DNA of 64,000 nt from Pseudomonas sp. DG56-2 (lineage in GTDB: Bacteria; Pseudomonadota; Gammaproteobacteria; Pseudomonadales; Pseudomonadaceae), in assembly GCF_004803755.1 (NCBI RefSeq), contig NZ_CP032311.1, forward strand, positions 370,501-434,500. The letters are read 5' to 3'. The notes beneath the pieces were generated by a model. It was not told the origin of the DNA, did not search any database, and was given only the letters and a program-made list of their open reading frames with translations. Position 1 is the first letter of the stretch. The number at the start of each line of letters is the position of its first letter. This document shows, piece by piece, positions 52,130 to 61,560 of the stretch. The translations under genes were made by a program, and so were the position numbers.

Positions 52130-52853
52130 TCGATTGATACTTCTGCCGGGCTGGGGCCTGGGCCGTTCTGCATTACAGCCGTTGGTGGCAACGTTGCGTG
52201 CTATCGACCCCGGCCTGCAGGTTGAAATTCAGGACTTGCCCAGCCTGGTATCCAACGACCCCAATGACTGGCTCGACAAGCTCGACCGGCAGTTGCCGCG
52301 CAATGTCTGGCTTGGCGGTTGGTCGTTGGGCGGGATGCTGGCTGCCGAGTTGGCTGCGCGGCGGGGGGATGAGTGCTGCGGGCTGATCACCCTAGGCAGT
52401 AACCTCAGTTTTGTCAGTCGTCCAGATTGGCAGCATGGCATGGCTGTGGATACGTTCCAGACGTTCGTCGAGGGCTGCCGCTATCACACCCAAGTGACGC
52501 TCAAGCGCTTTGTTTCGCTGTGCAGCCAAGGGGCGGAGGACGCCCGCAGCCTGGCCCGACTGCTCAGTGCCAGCATGCCTGAACCTGCTCCAGAACAACT
52601 GGTAGCTGGGCTCGAAGTGCTTGGCAAACTGGATACTCGAGCGGCCCTGCAAGCCTACGCGGGCCCGCAGTTGCATCTGTTTGCAGGCCGTGACGGCCTG
52701 GTTCCGGCGGAGGTTGCCGGTGTATTGCTCGAGGAATTACCCGACGTGGAAGTCGGGCTGCTTGAAGACAGTGCTCATGGTTTTGTTATGGAAACACCTC
52801 ATGAGTTGGCAGCTGCCATTAAGGCCTTTGTACATGAGAGTGGCGATGACTGA
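52122..52853 (+). CDS. bioH: Pimeloyl-ACP methyl ester carboxylesterase
   Basis: 243 residues, alpha/beta hydrolase. Start [18 protein letters not shown]. Catalytic triad: Ser in [10 protein letters not shown], Asp in [10 protein letters not shown], His in [11 protein letters not shown]. It removes the methyl ester that protects pimeloyl-ACP made by BioC. It overlaps bioF by eight bases and bioC by eight bases. Confidence 0.93.
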   Translation: MRNRLILLPGWGLGRSALQPLVATLRAIDPGLQVEIQDLPSLVSNDPNDWLDKLDRQLPRNVWLGGWSLGGMLAAELAARRGDECCGLITLGSNLSFVSRPDWQHGMAVDTFQTFVEGCRYHTQVTLKRFVSLCSQGAEDARSLARLLSASMPEPAPEQLVAGLEVLGKLDTRAALQAYAGPQLHLFAGRDGLVPAEVAGVLLEELPDVEVGLLEDSAHGFVMETPHELAAAIKAFVHESGDD

Positions 52854-53670
52854 TCTTTCCCTGCCGGCCGTGCCCGGTGCCTTGCCCGACAAGCGTCAGG
52901 TGGCCGCCTCGTTCTCGCGCGCCGCCGCCAGTTACGACAGCGTTGCAGCGTTGCAGCGGGCGGTGGGCAATGCATTGCTCGAGCAACTGCCCGGGCACCT
53001 CGAACCTCATCGTTGGGTGGACCTTGGCAGTGGCACCGGCTACTTCAGTCGTGCCTTGCACCGGCGCTTTCCACAAGCTGCAGGTGTTGCCGTGGATATC
53101 GCTGAGGGCATGCTCCAGCACGCACGTTCGCAGGGTGGAGCCCATGCTCATGTGGTTGGCGATGCCGAACGCCTGCCACTTCAGGACTCAAGTGTCGAAC
53201 TGATCTTTACCAGCCTGGCAGTGCAATGGTGCAGCGATTTTGGTGCGGTGCTCGATGAAGCCAAACGGGTCTTGCAACCTGGCGGCGTGCTGGCTTTTAC
53301 CAGCCTTTGTGCAGGCACGTTGCATGAGCTGCGTGAAAGCTGGCAGGCAGTGGATGGCATGGTGCATGTCAATCGCTTCCGCCCAATGCAGGAGTATCAG
53401 CGTCTGTGTGCCGCGAGCGGGCTGCACGTGCAGGCACTGGAGGTTCGGCCGCATGTCTTGCACTACAGCGATGTGCGCAGCCTGACCCACGAGCTCAAGG
53501 CCCTGGGTGCGCATAATCTCAATCCGGGCCGACCCGCGGGGTTGACCGGTCGAGAGCGGATGCAAGGACTGTTACGTGCCTACGAGCAGTTTCGTCAAAG
53601 CCAAGGGCTGCCAGCTACTTATCAGGTGGTCTACGGGATACTGCAAAAACCGTTGATGGAAGGGAAGTGA
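52846..53670 (+). CDS. bioC: Malonyl-ACP O-methyltransferase
   Basis: 274-residue SAM-dependent methyltransferase that starts pimeloyl synthesis by methylating malonyl-ACP. Start [27 protein letters not shown] is split by normal family length; the ATG lies inside the bioH end. The SAM motif is [15 protein letters not shown], then [12 protein letters not shown]. Followed by bioD after one base. Confidence 0.94.
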   Translation: MTDLSLPAVPGALPDKRQVAASFSRAAASYDSVAALQRAVGNALLEQLPGHLEPHRWVDLGSGTGYFSRALHRRFPQAAGVAVDIAEGMLQHARSQGGAHAHVVGDAERLPLQDSSVELIFTSLAVQWCSDFGAVLDEAKRVLQPGGVLAFTSLCAGTLHELRESWQAVDGMVHVNRFRPMQEYQRLCAASGLHVQALEVRPHVLHYSDVRSLTHELKALGAHNLNPGRPAGLTGRERMQGLLRAYEQFRQSQGLPATYQVVYGILQKPLMEGK

Positions 53671-53671
53671 T

Positions 53672-54352
53672 ATGAGCCCGGGCTACTTCATTGCGGGAAC
53701 CGATACCGATGTCGGCAAGACCACCGTCGCTGCCGGCTTGCTGCACGCCGCGCAATTGGCAGGCCTGACTACCCTCGGTGCCAAGCCGGTGGCATCGGGG
53801 TGCACTGCCACCGCCAAAGGACTACGCAACGACGATGCCATGGCGCTGATTGCGCAAAGCTCGATCAAGTTGCCCTACGAGCAGGTCAATCCCTTTGCTT
53901 TCGAACCTGCCATTGCGCCTCACTTGGCGGCTCGAGAGGCAGGGGTGGTGTTAAGTGTGCAAGGGCTTCTGACGCCCATGCGCCAGATTCTGGAGCAGGG
54001 CGCGGACTTCACCTTGATCGAAGGTGCCGGTGGGTGGCGCGTGCCGCTTTGCGACCAGGCCAACCTGTCGGACCTCGCCATTGCCTTGCAACTGCCGGTG
54101 ATACTGGTAGTGGGTGTTCGCCTGGGATGCATTAGCCATGCCTTGCTCAGCGCTGAAGCCATCGCTCGCGACGGGCTGCAACTGGCCGGCTGGGTGGCCA
54201 ACATCGTTGACCCGCGTACTTCGCGTCTGGAAGAAAACCTGGCGAGCCTGGCTGAGCGTTTGCCTGCGCCCTGTCTTGGTCGAGTGCCTAAACTCAAGCA
54301 GGCAAGCGCCGAGGCGGTGGCGGAGTACCTGCAACTGGACCTGCTGGACTAG
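53672..54352 (+). CDS. bioD: Dethiobiotin synthetase
   Basis: 226 residues, ATP-dependent carboxylation of diaminopelargonate. P-loop FIAGTDTDVGKTTVAAG, KPVASGC, and EGAGGWRVPL near residue 117. Last gene of the bio operon; bioA is not in this cluster, as usual in Pseudomonas. Confidence 0.95.
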   Translation: MSPGYFIAGTDTDVGKTTVAAGLLHAAQLAGLTTLGAKPVASGCTATAKGLRNDDAMALIAQSSIKLPYEQVNPFAFEPAIAPHLAAREAGVVLSVQGLLTPMRQILEQGADFTLIEGAGGWRVPLCDQANLSDLAIALQLPVILVVGVRLGCISHALLSAEAIARDGLQLAGWVANIVDPRTSRLEENLASLAERLPAPCLGRVPKLKQASAEAVAEYLQLDLLD

Positions 54353-54460
54353 TCAGGCTCTATCACATGGCAGCATGCCATTATTCATTTCAACGGGCCT
54401 TTTGCCTGATTGTTTGTTTCAATAGTGGCTGTTCGCCTTTTTGCGGCATGGAGTCTCGAC

Positions 54461-54757
54461 ATGGAAATCTCAGGCAACTCAGCATTCTACGCAGGACTCG
54501 GCACGATCCAGGCCGGGCAGAACCGCGTTGATCAGGCCGCCAGCCAGATCGCCAATATTACCGTCGAACGTGCCGCCACCAGCCAATCCAGTGACTATCA
54601 GGCCGAGCGCCTGCGTGCGGTTGATCGCAGCCAACAGATGGACCTGGCTACCAGTACTGTGGAAATGGCCTTGGGCAAGCATCAGGTTGAACTCGGCGTC
54701 AAAGTCGCCAAAGCATCCGACGAAATGCTTGGCACGCTGATCGACACCTACGCCTGA
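54461..54757 (+). CDS. Small flagellar-rod-like protein (N- and C-terminal rod motifs only)
   Basis: 98 residues from MEISGNSAFYAGLGTIQAG. The first 32 residues (LGTIQAGQNRVDQAASQIAN) resemble the N-terminal helix of flagellar rod/hook proteins (typically AQxRLDVTANNIAN). The last 28 (VEMALGKHQVELGVKVAKASDEM, then LGTLIDTYA) resemble the C-terminal helix (YEANAKVIKTADEMLGTLL). The loop domain between them is missing. Homologues in other Pseudomonas sit at the same place and have been labelled as PQQ-related, which nothing here supports. Not near flagellar genes. Function unknown. Confidence 0.75.
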   Translation: MEISGNSAFYAGLGTIQAGQNRVDQAASQIANITVERAATSQSSDYQAERLRAVDRSQQMDLATSTVEMALGKHQVELGVKVAKASDEMLGTLIDTYA

Positions 54758-54907
54758 GCGCCGCGCCGCGCGCTTAGAGCGATTCCATCTAATCCCTGAG
54801 TATCAGCACCTTGGCCTTGCTGCCAGGTGCTTGCCTGCGCGTGCGCGCAACGTTTTGCGGACTGAACGGGACAGTGTTGCACGCGTAAACCGCTGTTTGG
54901 TTGACGC

Positions 54908-54936
54908 TTGACAAGTTTTCGACGTAAACGTATGTT
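54908..54936 (+). promoter_or_regulatory. Sigma-70 promoter of the first acyl-CoA dehydrogenase gene
   Basis: TTGACA at 54908-54913, exactly 17 bases, then TATGTT at 54931-54936. Both elements are good. Start of transcription is expected near 54943, leaving a leader of about 80 bases. Confidence 0.65.
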
Positions 54937-54937
54937 T

Positions 54938-54951
54938 CAAACAACTGTTTG
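54938..54951. promoter_or_regulatory. PsrA operator
   Basis: CAAAC-AACT-GTTTG is an exact fit to the PsrA motif (G/C)AAAC-N2-4-GTTT(G/C). It begins one base after the -10 and covers the transcription start, a repressor position. PsrA is relieved by long-chain fatty acids in pseudomonads. Confidence 0.7.
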
Positions 54952-55025
54952 ACCGAAAGTCGCCAAGCGCTGGTCGGTCTGTCGCGGTCTCCCTATCCAG
55001 GATTCATCAGCAGAGGTTCATCGCT

Positions 55026-56831
55026 ATGCCGGATTACAAAGCCCCCTTGCGTGATATTCGCTTCGTTCGTGACGAGCTGCTGGGTTACGAAGCGCATTAT
55101 CAGAGCCTGCCGGCTTGCCAGGACGCCACTCCAGACATGGTTAACGCCATTCTTGAAGAGGGCGCCAAGTTTTGTGAACAGGTTCTGGCTCCGCTGAACC
55201 GCGTGGGTGATCTGGAAGGCTGTACCTGGAGTGAGTCGGGCGTGAAGACCCCGACCGGTTTCAAGGAAGCCTACAAGCAATTCGTCGAAGGCGGCTGGCC
55301 GAGTCTGGCGCATGATGTCGACCACGGCGGTCAGGGTCTTCCTGAGTCGCTGGGCCTGGCAGTCAGCGAAATGGTGGGTGAGTCGAACTGGTCGTGGGGC
55401 ATGTACCCTGGCCTGTCCCACGGGGCGATGAACACCATCTCCGAGCACGGTACCCCCGAGCAGCAAGAAACCTATCTGACCAAGCTGGTGTCCGGCGAGT
55501 GGACCGGCACCATGTGCTTGACCGAACCTCACTGCGGTACCGACCTGGGCATGCTGCGCACCAAAGCCGAGCCTCAGGCCGACGGTTCCTACAAAGTTAC
55601 CGGCACCAAGATCTTCATCTCGGCCGGTGAGCACGACATGGCCGACAACATCGTCCACATCGTACTGGCACGTCTGCCGGATGCACCGGCTGGCACCAAA
55701 GGCATTTCCCTGTTCATCGTGCCGAAGTTCATGCCGACTGCCGAAGGCACTGTGGGTGAGCGCAACGCAGTGTCCTGTGGTTCGATTGAGCACAAGATGG
55801 GCATTCACGGTAATGCCACCTGCGTGATGAACTTCGACGCTGCTACCGGCTACCTGATCGGTCCGGCCAACAAAGGCCTGAACTGCATGTTCACCTTCAT
55901 GAACACGGCTCGCCTGGGTACCGCACTGCAAGGCCTGGCTCACGCCGAAGTGGCGTTCCAGGGTGGCTTGAAATACGCTCGCGACCGCCTGCAAATGCGC
56001 TCGCTGACGGGCCCCAAAGCACCGGAAAAAGCTGCTGACCCGATCATCGTCCACCCGGATGTGCGTCGTATGCTGTTGACCATGAAGGCCTTCGCTGAAG
56101 GTAACCGCGCAATGGTTTACTTCACTGCCAAGCAGGTCGACATCGTCAAGTACAGCCAGGACGAAGAAGAGAAGAAGAAAGCCGATGCCCTGCTGGCGTT
56201 CATGACGCCGATCGCCAAGGCATTCATGACCGAAGTCGGCTTTGAGTCGGCCAACCACGGCGTACAGATCTATGGCGGCCACGGTTTCATCGCCGAGTGG
56301 GGCATGGAGCAGAACGTTCGCGACAGCCGTATCTCGATGCTGTACGAAGGCACCACCGGCATCCAGGCACTGGACCTGCTCGGCCGTAAAGTGTTGATGA
56401 CTCAAGGCGAAGCGCTCAAGGGCTTCACCAAGATCGTGCACAAGTTCTGCCAAGGCAACGAAGGCAATGAAGCTATCAGCGAGTTCGTCGCACCGCTGGC
56501 CCAACTGAACAAAGAGTGGGGCGAGCTGACCATGAAGGTCGGTATGGCTGCGATGAAGGATCGTGAAGAAGTCGGTGCTGCCTCGGTGGATTACCTGATG
56601 TATTCCGGTTACGCCTGCCTGGCTTACTTCTGGGCCGACATGGCTCGTCTGGCTGCCGAGAAACTGGCTGCCGGTACCAGCGATGAAGCGTTCTACACCG
56701 CCAAGCTGCAGACTGCACGCTTCTACTTCCAGCGTATCCTGCCGCGTACTCGCACTCACGTTGCCACGATGCTGTCCGGTGCCAATAACCTGATGGACAT
56801 GAACGAAGAGCATTTCGGTCTTTCGTACTAA
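55026..56831 (+). CDS. Acyl-CoA dehydrogenase, FadE-like
   Basis: 601-residue FAD enzyme of fatty acid beta-oxidation, of the long form with an extra C-terminal domain. Start [22 protein letters not shown]/substrate motifs are [19 protein letters not shown] and [13 protein letters not shown]. The catalytic Glu is expected in [17 protein letters not shown]. Likely soluble or membrane-associated, passing electrons to ETF. Controlled by the PsrA box at 54938. Paralogous to the gene at 58462. Confidence 0.93.
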   Translation: MPDYKAPLRDIRFVRDELLGYEAHYQSLPACQDATPDMVNAILEEGAKFCEQVLAPLNRVGDLEGCTWSESGVKTPTGFKEAYKQFVEGGWPSLAHDVDHGGQGLPESLGLAVSEMVGESNWSWGMYPGLSHGAMNTISEHGTPEQQETYLTKLVSGEWTGTMCLTEPHCGTDLGMLRTKAEPQADGSYKVTGTKIFISAGEHDMADNIVHIVLARLPDAPAGTKGISLFIVPKFMPTAEGTVGERNAVSCGSIEHKMGIHGNATCVMNFDAATGYLIGPANKGLNCMFTFMNTARLGTALQGLAHAEVAFQGGLKYARDRLQMRSLTGPKAPEKAADPIIVHPDVRRMLLTMKAFAEGNRAMVYFTAKQVDIVKYSQDEEEKKKADALLAFMTPIAKAFMTEVGFESANHGVQIYGGHGFIAEWGMEQNVRDSRISMLYEGTTGIQALDLLGRKVLMTQGEALKGFTKIVHKFCQGNEGNEAISEFVAPLAQLNKEWGELTMKVGMAAMKDREEVGAASVDYLMYSGYACLAYFWADMARLAAEKLAAGTSDEAFYTAKLQTARFYFQRILPRTRTHVATMLSGANNLMDMNEEHFGLSY

Positions 56832-56846
56832 GCCATCTGCTGTTAC

Positions 56847-56883
56847 GAAAAACGCCTGCCCTAATCGGCAGGCGTTTTTTTTT
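56847..56883 (+). terminator. Rho-independent terminator of the first acyl-CoA dehydrogenase gene
   Basis: AAAACGCCTGCC, loop CTAATC, GGCAGGCGTTTT followed by further T residues (nine in a row). It lies 16 bases past the stop codon. Strong and with a U tract only on the plus strand. Confidence 0.9.
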
Positions 56884-57054
56884 CTGCATGAACCGGTAGG
56901 CGTGAGCGCGCAGCGACAGTGAAACCTGAGGGTTGGGCAAGCGCTCAGGCAAAGAGTTATGCAGTTCCGACCAAGTGAATTCATCTATTCATATGCGCTG
57001 CCGATAGATTAAAGGCACAATGCCATTATTGATCTGCCGGGTCGGAGATTACCC

Positions 57055-58338
57055 TTGTTTCGTTTATCCGCTGTACGACCAAGCCACTTTTTGCCTTCTG
57101 TCTGCCTGTTGGTATCAGGGCTCGCTGCCGCTTATGTCAGAGACCTCAGCGTCTTCTTTACTTCGCTGTTCAATGTCCTGCCTACCTTGGTGCTGCTATT
57201 GGGCGGCGCCTACTGTGCTGTTTATCGCCGTCAGCGTGAGTTGTTTCTGATGGTCACGGTGTACATCGCCTATTTCTTGCTCGATACCCAAACCGATTTC
57301 TACCGCGACAATGGCCTTGTTCGTGAAGACGCCGTGGTGGTATTTCATCTGGTCTGCTTGCTGCTGCCGTTGATGTTCGCGCTATACGGTGCCTGGCAGG
57401 AGCGTACTCATTTGTTCCAGGACATGGTGGCACGCTTCGCCGTGCTGCTGGCTGTTGGCAGTGTTGCTTTAGGGTTGGAGCAGAGTTTTCCCCAGGCACT
57501 GCTGGGCTGGCTGGCCGAGATTCGTTGGCCTGCCCTGCACGGTCAATGGATGAGCTTGATCCAGTTGGCCTATCCGGTGTTCTTCATCGCCTTCGCGGTG
57601 CTGGTGGTGCAGTACCTGCGTGAGCCGAGGCCGTTGCATGCTGCACAGGTCATAGGCCTGATCGGTATTTTCTGGATGCTGCCGAAGACGTTCATCCTGC
57701 CCTTCACCCTCAATATCATGTGCAGTCAGGTGATGTTGATGATCGCTGCCGCGGTGTCCCACGAGGCATATCAAATGGCTTTCCGTGATGAGCTGACCGG
57801 GTTGCCTGGCCGTCGAGCGCTCAATGAGCGTATGCAGCGCTTGGGCCGCAATTACGTGCTGGCCATGACGGATGTCGATCACTTCAAGAAATTCAACGAT
57901 ACCCACGGTCACGATGTTGGTGACCAGGTGCTACGTCTGGTCGCCAGCAAGCTGTCCAAAGTTACCGGCGGCGGTCGGGCCTATCGCTATGGCGGGGAAG
58001 AGTTCGCCTTGGTGTTTGCCGGCAAGAGCATCGAGGAATGCATGCCGCACCTGGAAGCCGTGCGTGAAGTGATCGCCAATTACAACATCCAGTTGCGCAA
58101 CCAGGACAACCGTCCTCAGGACGATCAACAAGGTCGCCAACGGCGCGGCGGGGCCGGCGTAGCGAGCGTGTCGGTGACTATCAGCATTGGAGTGAGCGAG
58201 CGCCTCATCGACCATCGGTCACCCGATGCAGTGCTTAAATCAGCGGACCAGGCGCTCTACAGTGCCAAGGGCGCGGGTCGCAACTGCGTCATGGCTTATG
58301 GTTACCAGGCCAAGCGTGGGGCTGTGCGTACAGCGTGA
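57055..58338 (+). CDS. Membrane diguanylate cyclase (GGDEF)
   Basis: 427 residues. About seven hydrophobic helices fill the first 235 residues (LVSGLAAAYV, LFNVLPTLVLLLGGAYCAVY and so on). A GGDEF domain follows (LTGLPGRRALNERM) with an intact YGGEEF signature at 313-317, so it should make cyclic-di-GMP. The inhibitory RxxD site that normally lies nine residues upstream is absent (GGGRAY there). The start codon is TTG at 57055 with GGAG seven bases before; no ATG fits the frame. Single gene between two acyl-CoA dehydrogenases. Confidence 0.87.
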   Translation: MFRLSAVRPSHFLPSVCLLVSGLAAAYVRDLSVFFTSLFNVLPTLVLLLGGAYCAVYRRQRELFLMVTVYIAYFLLDTQTDFYRDNGLVREDAVVVFHLVCLLLPLMFALYGAWQERTHLFQDMVARFAVLLAVGSVALGLEQSFPQALLGWLAEIRWPALHGQWMSLIQLAYPVFFIAFAVLVVQYLREPRPLHAAQVIGLIGIFWMLPKTFILPFTLNIMCSQVMLMIAAAVSHEAYQMAFRDELTGLPGRRALNERMQRLGRNYVLAMTDVDHFKKFNDTHGHDVGDQVLRLVASKLSKVTGGGRAYRYGGEEFALVFAGKSIEECMPHLEAVREVIANYNIQLRNQDNRPQDDQQGRQRRGGAGVASVSVTISIGVSERLIDHRSPDAVLKSADQALYSAKGAGRNCVMAYGYQAKRGAVRTA

Positions 58339-58461
58339 CTTAACCTGACTATTCGGTCATGTGATGACCCTATGTCTCGCAAAAGTTGTTCGGTTACACT
58401 GGTTGCATAACAGTGACGCGGTCCTGCGGGACCGTCCCCGACTCAAGTGTGAGAGGTTGCC

Positions 58462-60240
58462 ATGGCTGACTATAAAGCGCCCCTGCGTGATATGCGCTTC
58501 GTCCTCAATGAAGTCTTCGAAGTCGCCAAGCTCTGGGCTCAGTTGCCGGGTTTGGCGGATGCGGTTGACGAGGAGACCGCCCTGGCGGTGCTGGAGGAGG
58601 CTGGCAAAGTCACTGGCAAGAGCATCGCGCCGCTGAGCCGCAGCGGCGACGAAGAGGGCTGCCACTGGGACGACGGCGCTGTGCGCACGCCAGCCGGTTT
58701 CATCGACGCCTACAAGACTTATGCCGAAGGTGGCTGGGTTGGCGTTGGTGGTGATCCTGCCTATGGCGGTATGGGAATGCCCAAGGTGATCTCGGCCCAG
58801 GTCGAGGAAATGGTCAACTCTTCGAGCCTGGCGTTCGGCCTGTACCCGATGCTGACCGCTGGCGCCTGCCTGTCGATCAACGCCCATGCCAGCGAAGCGC
58901 TCAAGGAAAAGTACCTGCCGAACATGTATGCCGGTATCTGGGCCGGCTCGATGTGCCTGACCGAACCTCACGCAGGTACCGACCTGGGCATTATCCGCAC
59001 CAAGGCGGAGCCCCAGGCTGACGGCAGCTACAAAGTCAGTGGCACGAAAATATTCATTACCGGTGGCGAACACGACCTGACTGAAAACATCATTCATCTG
59101 GTCTTGGCCAAGCTTCCGGATGCACCCGCGGGTCCCAAGGGCATTTCCCTGTTCCTGGTGCCCAAGTTCATGGTCAACGCCGACGGCAGCCTGGGTGCGC
59201 GCAACCCGGCCAACTGTGGTTCGATTGAACACAAGATGGGGATCCAGGCTTCGGCCACCTGCGTCATGAACTTCGACGAAGCCGTAGGCTATCTGGTTGG
59301 CGAGCCCAACAAGGGCCTGGCAGCGATGTTCACCATGATGAACTACGAGCGTCTTGGCGTCGGTATTCAGGGCCTGGCGTCGGCAGAGCGCTCGTACCAA
59401 AATGCTATCGAATACGCGCGTGACCGTTTGCAGAGTCGTGCCCCTACCGGGCCACAGGCTCAGGACAAGGCGGCCGACCCGATCATCGTGCATCCGGACG
59501 TACGTCGCATGCTGCTGACGATGAAAGCGTTCAACGAAGGTGGTCGCGCGTTCTCTACCTATGTCGCCATGCAGCTGGACACCGCCAAGTACAGCGAAGA
59601 TGCAGCGACCCGCAAGCGCGCCGAGGAACTCGTCGCGTTGCTGACCCCGGTATCCAAGGCTTTCCTGACCGACCTGGGGCTTGAGACCACGGTGCATGGC
59701 CAACAAGTCTTTGGCGGCCACGGCTACATTCGTGAGTGGGGCCAGGAGCAACTGGTTCGCGATGTGCGCATTACCCAGATCTATGAGGGCACCAACGGTA
59801 TTCAGGCGCTGGATCTGATGGGCCGTAAAGTAGTAGGCAGTGGCGGTGCTCTGTACAAGTTGTTCGCCGACGAAATTCGCCATTTCACCGCCACTGCTGG
59901 CAATGAATTGAGCGAGTTCGTCACGCCGCTGAACGCTGCCCTGGACAATCTGGATGACCTGACGGCCTGGGTGCTCGATCGGGCGAAGAACAACCCCAAC
60001 GAAATCGGCGCTGCATCGGTGGAATACCTGCAAGCCTTTGGCTATACCGCCTACGCCTACATGTGGGCGCTCATGGCGCGCACGGCGATGGCCAAGCAAG
60101 GTGAAGATGATTTCTATGCCAGTAAGCTGGGCACTGCTCGCTTCTATTTCGCTCGCTTACTGCCGCGGATTCATTCGCTCAGTGCCTCGGTGAAAGCCGG
60201 AAGCGAATCACTGTATCTGCTGGATGCCGCACAGTTCTGA
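58462..60240 (+). CDS. Acyl-CoA dehydrogenase, FadE-like, second copy
   Basis: 592 residues, the same long form as the gene at 55026 and clearly its paralogue. Start [52 protein letters not shown] and IYEGTNGIQALDLMGRK are the matching motifs. No PsrA box upstream, unlike the first copy, so regulation probably differs. Followed by the GacA-controlled rsmY region. Confidence 0.92.
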   Translation: MADYKAPLRDMRFVLNEVFEVAKLWAQLPGLADAVDEETALAVLEEAGKVTGKSIAPLSRSGDEEGCHWDDGAVRTPAGFIDAYKTYAEGGWVGVGGDPAYGGMGMPKVISAQVEEMVNSSSLAFGLYPMLTAGACLSINAHASEALKEKYLPNMYAGIWAGSMCLTEPHAGTDLGIIRTKAEPQADGSYKVSGTKIFITGGEHDLTENIIHLVLAKLPDAPAGPKGISLFLVPKFMVNADGSLGARNPANCGSIEHKMGIQASATCVMNFDEAVGYLVGEPNKGLAAMFTMMNYERLGVGIQGLASAERSYQNAIEYARDRLQSRAPTGPQAQDKAADPIIVHPDVRRMLLTMKAFNEGGRAFSTYVAMQLDTAKYSEDAATRKRAEELVALLTPVSKAFLTDLGLETTVHGQQVFGGHGYIREWGQEQLVRDVRITQIYEGTNGIQALDLMGRKVVGSGGALYKLFADEIRHFTATAGNELSEFVTPLNAALDNLDDLTAWVLDRAKNNPNEIGAASVEYLQAFGYTAYAYMWALMARTAMAKQGEDDFYASKLGTARFYFARLLPRIHSLSASVKAGSESLYLLDAAQF

Positions 60241-60253
60241 CAGCCGCACGTCG

Positions 60254-60271
60254 TGTAAGCTTTTTCCTACA
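60254..60271 (+). promoter_or_regulatory. GacA upstream activating sequence of rsmY
   Basis: TGTAAG-CTTTTT-CCTACA fits the GacA box TGTAAG-N6-CTTACA with one mismatch. The dyad is longer than the box: CACGTCGTGTA (60247-60257) and TACACGACGTG (60268-60278) are perfect 11-base arms. It is centred about 67 bases upstream of the predicted RNA start. Confidence 0.85.
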
Positions 60272-60328
60272 CGACGTGGTGACTTTTCGCCTCTATCGAA
60301 AGATTGGATCCACAGCTAATCTACTTGC

Positions 60329-60452
60329 ATGGACGTAGCGCAGGAAGCGCCAAGGATAGAACACGGACACGAAGGATTCCTGCCAGGATGGTGGGGCGAA
60401 ATGGATGTCAGGGAAACAGTCTGCAAAGCCCCGCTTCGGCGGGGTTTTCTTT
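60329..60452 (+). ncRNA. rsmY: Small regulatory RNA RsmY
   Basis: About 120 nucleotides without an ORF but with repeated GGA motifs: ATGGACG, CAGGAAG, AAGGATA, ACGGACA, AAGGATT, CAGGATG, ATGGATG and AGGGAAA (60330 to 60413). The GCGCAGGAAGCGC hairpin presents one GGA in its loop. RsmY sequesters RsmA/RsmE proteins and so relieves translational repression under GacS/GacA control. A GacA box lies upstream, a TAATCT -10 at 60317-60322 and a terminator at the end. In P. aeruginosa rsmY lies next to an equivalent LysR gene. The 5' end is estimated to within a few bases. Confidence 0.9.
60425..60452 (+). terminator. Rho-independent terminator of rsmY
   Basis: AAGCCCCGC, loop TTC, GGCGGGG followed by TTTTCTTTT. 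T run on the plus strand, ending 27 bases before the LysR stop on the other strand. Confidence 0.9.
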
Positions 60453-60478
60453 TGCCCGCAGAAAAGTCCGGGTTCACG

Positions 60479-61402
60479 TCAGCCCAGCACATCCAGCGGT
60501 GATACACCCATCTGCCGCGGATCAGCTTCTTCTTCCAGCAGTGTGCGCAACAGTTCGACAGTTGCTTGCTGGCGCTGTGCATCTCGGAACACCAGACCAA
60601 TCTTGAGCGGCACGCGAGGCTCGCTCAGCGGTTTCCACAGCAGTTCCTGATCATCTTCGACCACTTCCTTGGCGCGCCCGGGCAGTACCGTTGCGAGGGC
60701 GGTGTGACCGAGACTGTCGAGAATACCGGCCATGTTGTTCATTTCGGCCTGCACCTGCGGCCGACGTCCCAGGTTGGCCAGTTGTGTCTGCCAGATCTGG
60801 CGCACCTGAAACTCTTCGCCAAGCAGCAGCATGGGTAACTCCGCCGCTTGTTTCAGCGAGACTTTCTTGAATTCCCGCAGGGGGTGAGTCTTGGGGATTA
60901 CAAGCTGTAGCTCATCTTCGTACAACATCAATCCATGCAGGCCTGGTTGGCGTGGCGGCAGGTAGCTGATGCCGATGTCCAGCGTGCCATTGAGCAAGCG
61001 CCTTTCGACCTCCAGCCCCGACAACTCGTAAATCTGTACCACCAAGTTAGGTTGAGCCTTACGCACACGGTCCAGAAGCTGTGGCACCAGGCTCGGCCTT
61101 ACGATCTGCAATACACCAATGGCCAGGGTACGCAGTGATTGTCCCTTGAAATTGCGCAGCGCCTCGCGGGCCCTTTGCAGTCCGTCGAGCAGGGGCAGGG
61201 CATGGTTGTACAACGTGTGCGCCGCGAGGGTCGGCAGCAAGCGCTTGTTGCTGCGTTCGAACAGGCTGACATCCAGGCTGTGTTCCAGTTGCCGAATCTG
61301 TTGCGAGAGCGCCGGTTGCGACAAGGAAAGTCGCTCGGCGGCCCGGCCGACATGGCCTTCTTCATACACCGCGACGAAATAACGCAGTTGGCGAAAATCC
61401 AT
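60479..61402 (-). CDS. LysR-family transcriptional regulator
   Basis: 307 residues. N-terminal winged helix MDFRQLRYFVAVYEEGHVG and the helix-turn-helix AAERLSLSQPALSQQIRQLE, then a periplasmic-binding-like ligand domain. It is divergent from the aminotransferase gene with a 158-base gap. The usual LysR arrangement suggests it may control that gene, but I cannot identify the operator with confidence. The ligand is unknown. Confidence 0.87.
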   Translation of the reverse strand: MDFRQLRYFVAVYEEGHVGRAAERLSLSQPALSQQIRQLEHSLDVSLFERSNKRLLPTLAAHTLYNHALPLLDGLQRAREALRNFKGQSLRTLAIGVLQIVRPSLVPQLLDRVRKAQPNLVVQIYELSGLEVERRLLNGTLDIGISYLPPRQPGLHGLMLYEDELQLVIPKTHPLREFKKVSLKQAAELPMLLLGEEFQVRQIWQTQLANLGRRPQVQAEMNNMAGILDSLGHTALATVLPGRAKEVVEDDQELLWKPLSEPRVPLKIGLVFRDAQRQQATVELLRTLLEEEADPRQMGVSPLDVLG

Positions 61403-61560
61403 AACTAATACTTATCAAAAATGCTCGAAAAACCAAATGGCTGTTAGCCGCTATTACGCCTAGTCTATCCCGTATTCCCAAGGCTTGCAGGGCCACAAGG
61501 CGCGATGAACACCGTGTATCTGGATGTTGTTTACATAGGCTTGGCAAAAGGGTCGAAAGT

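Noticed and set aside
54993..56984. 663-codon minus-strand ORF opposite the first acyl-CoA dehydrogenase
   Set aside because: Antisense shadow with the same His/Val/Gln-rich composition as the one opposite the second copy (58357-60099), which arises because the two genes are paralogues.
60247..60278. Palindrome read as a terminator of the second acyl-CoA dehydrogenase
   Set aside because: It contains TGTAAG-N6-CCTACA, lies at the right distance upstream of rsmY and lacks a T run after the stem, so the GacA box explains it better, although a weak terminator role is not excluded.
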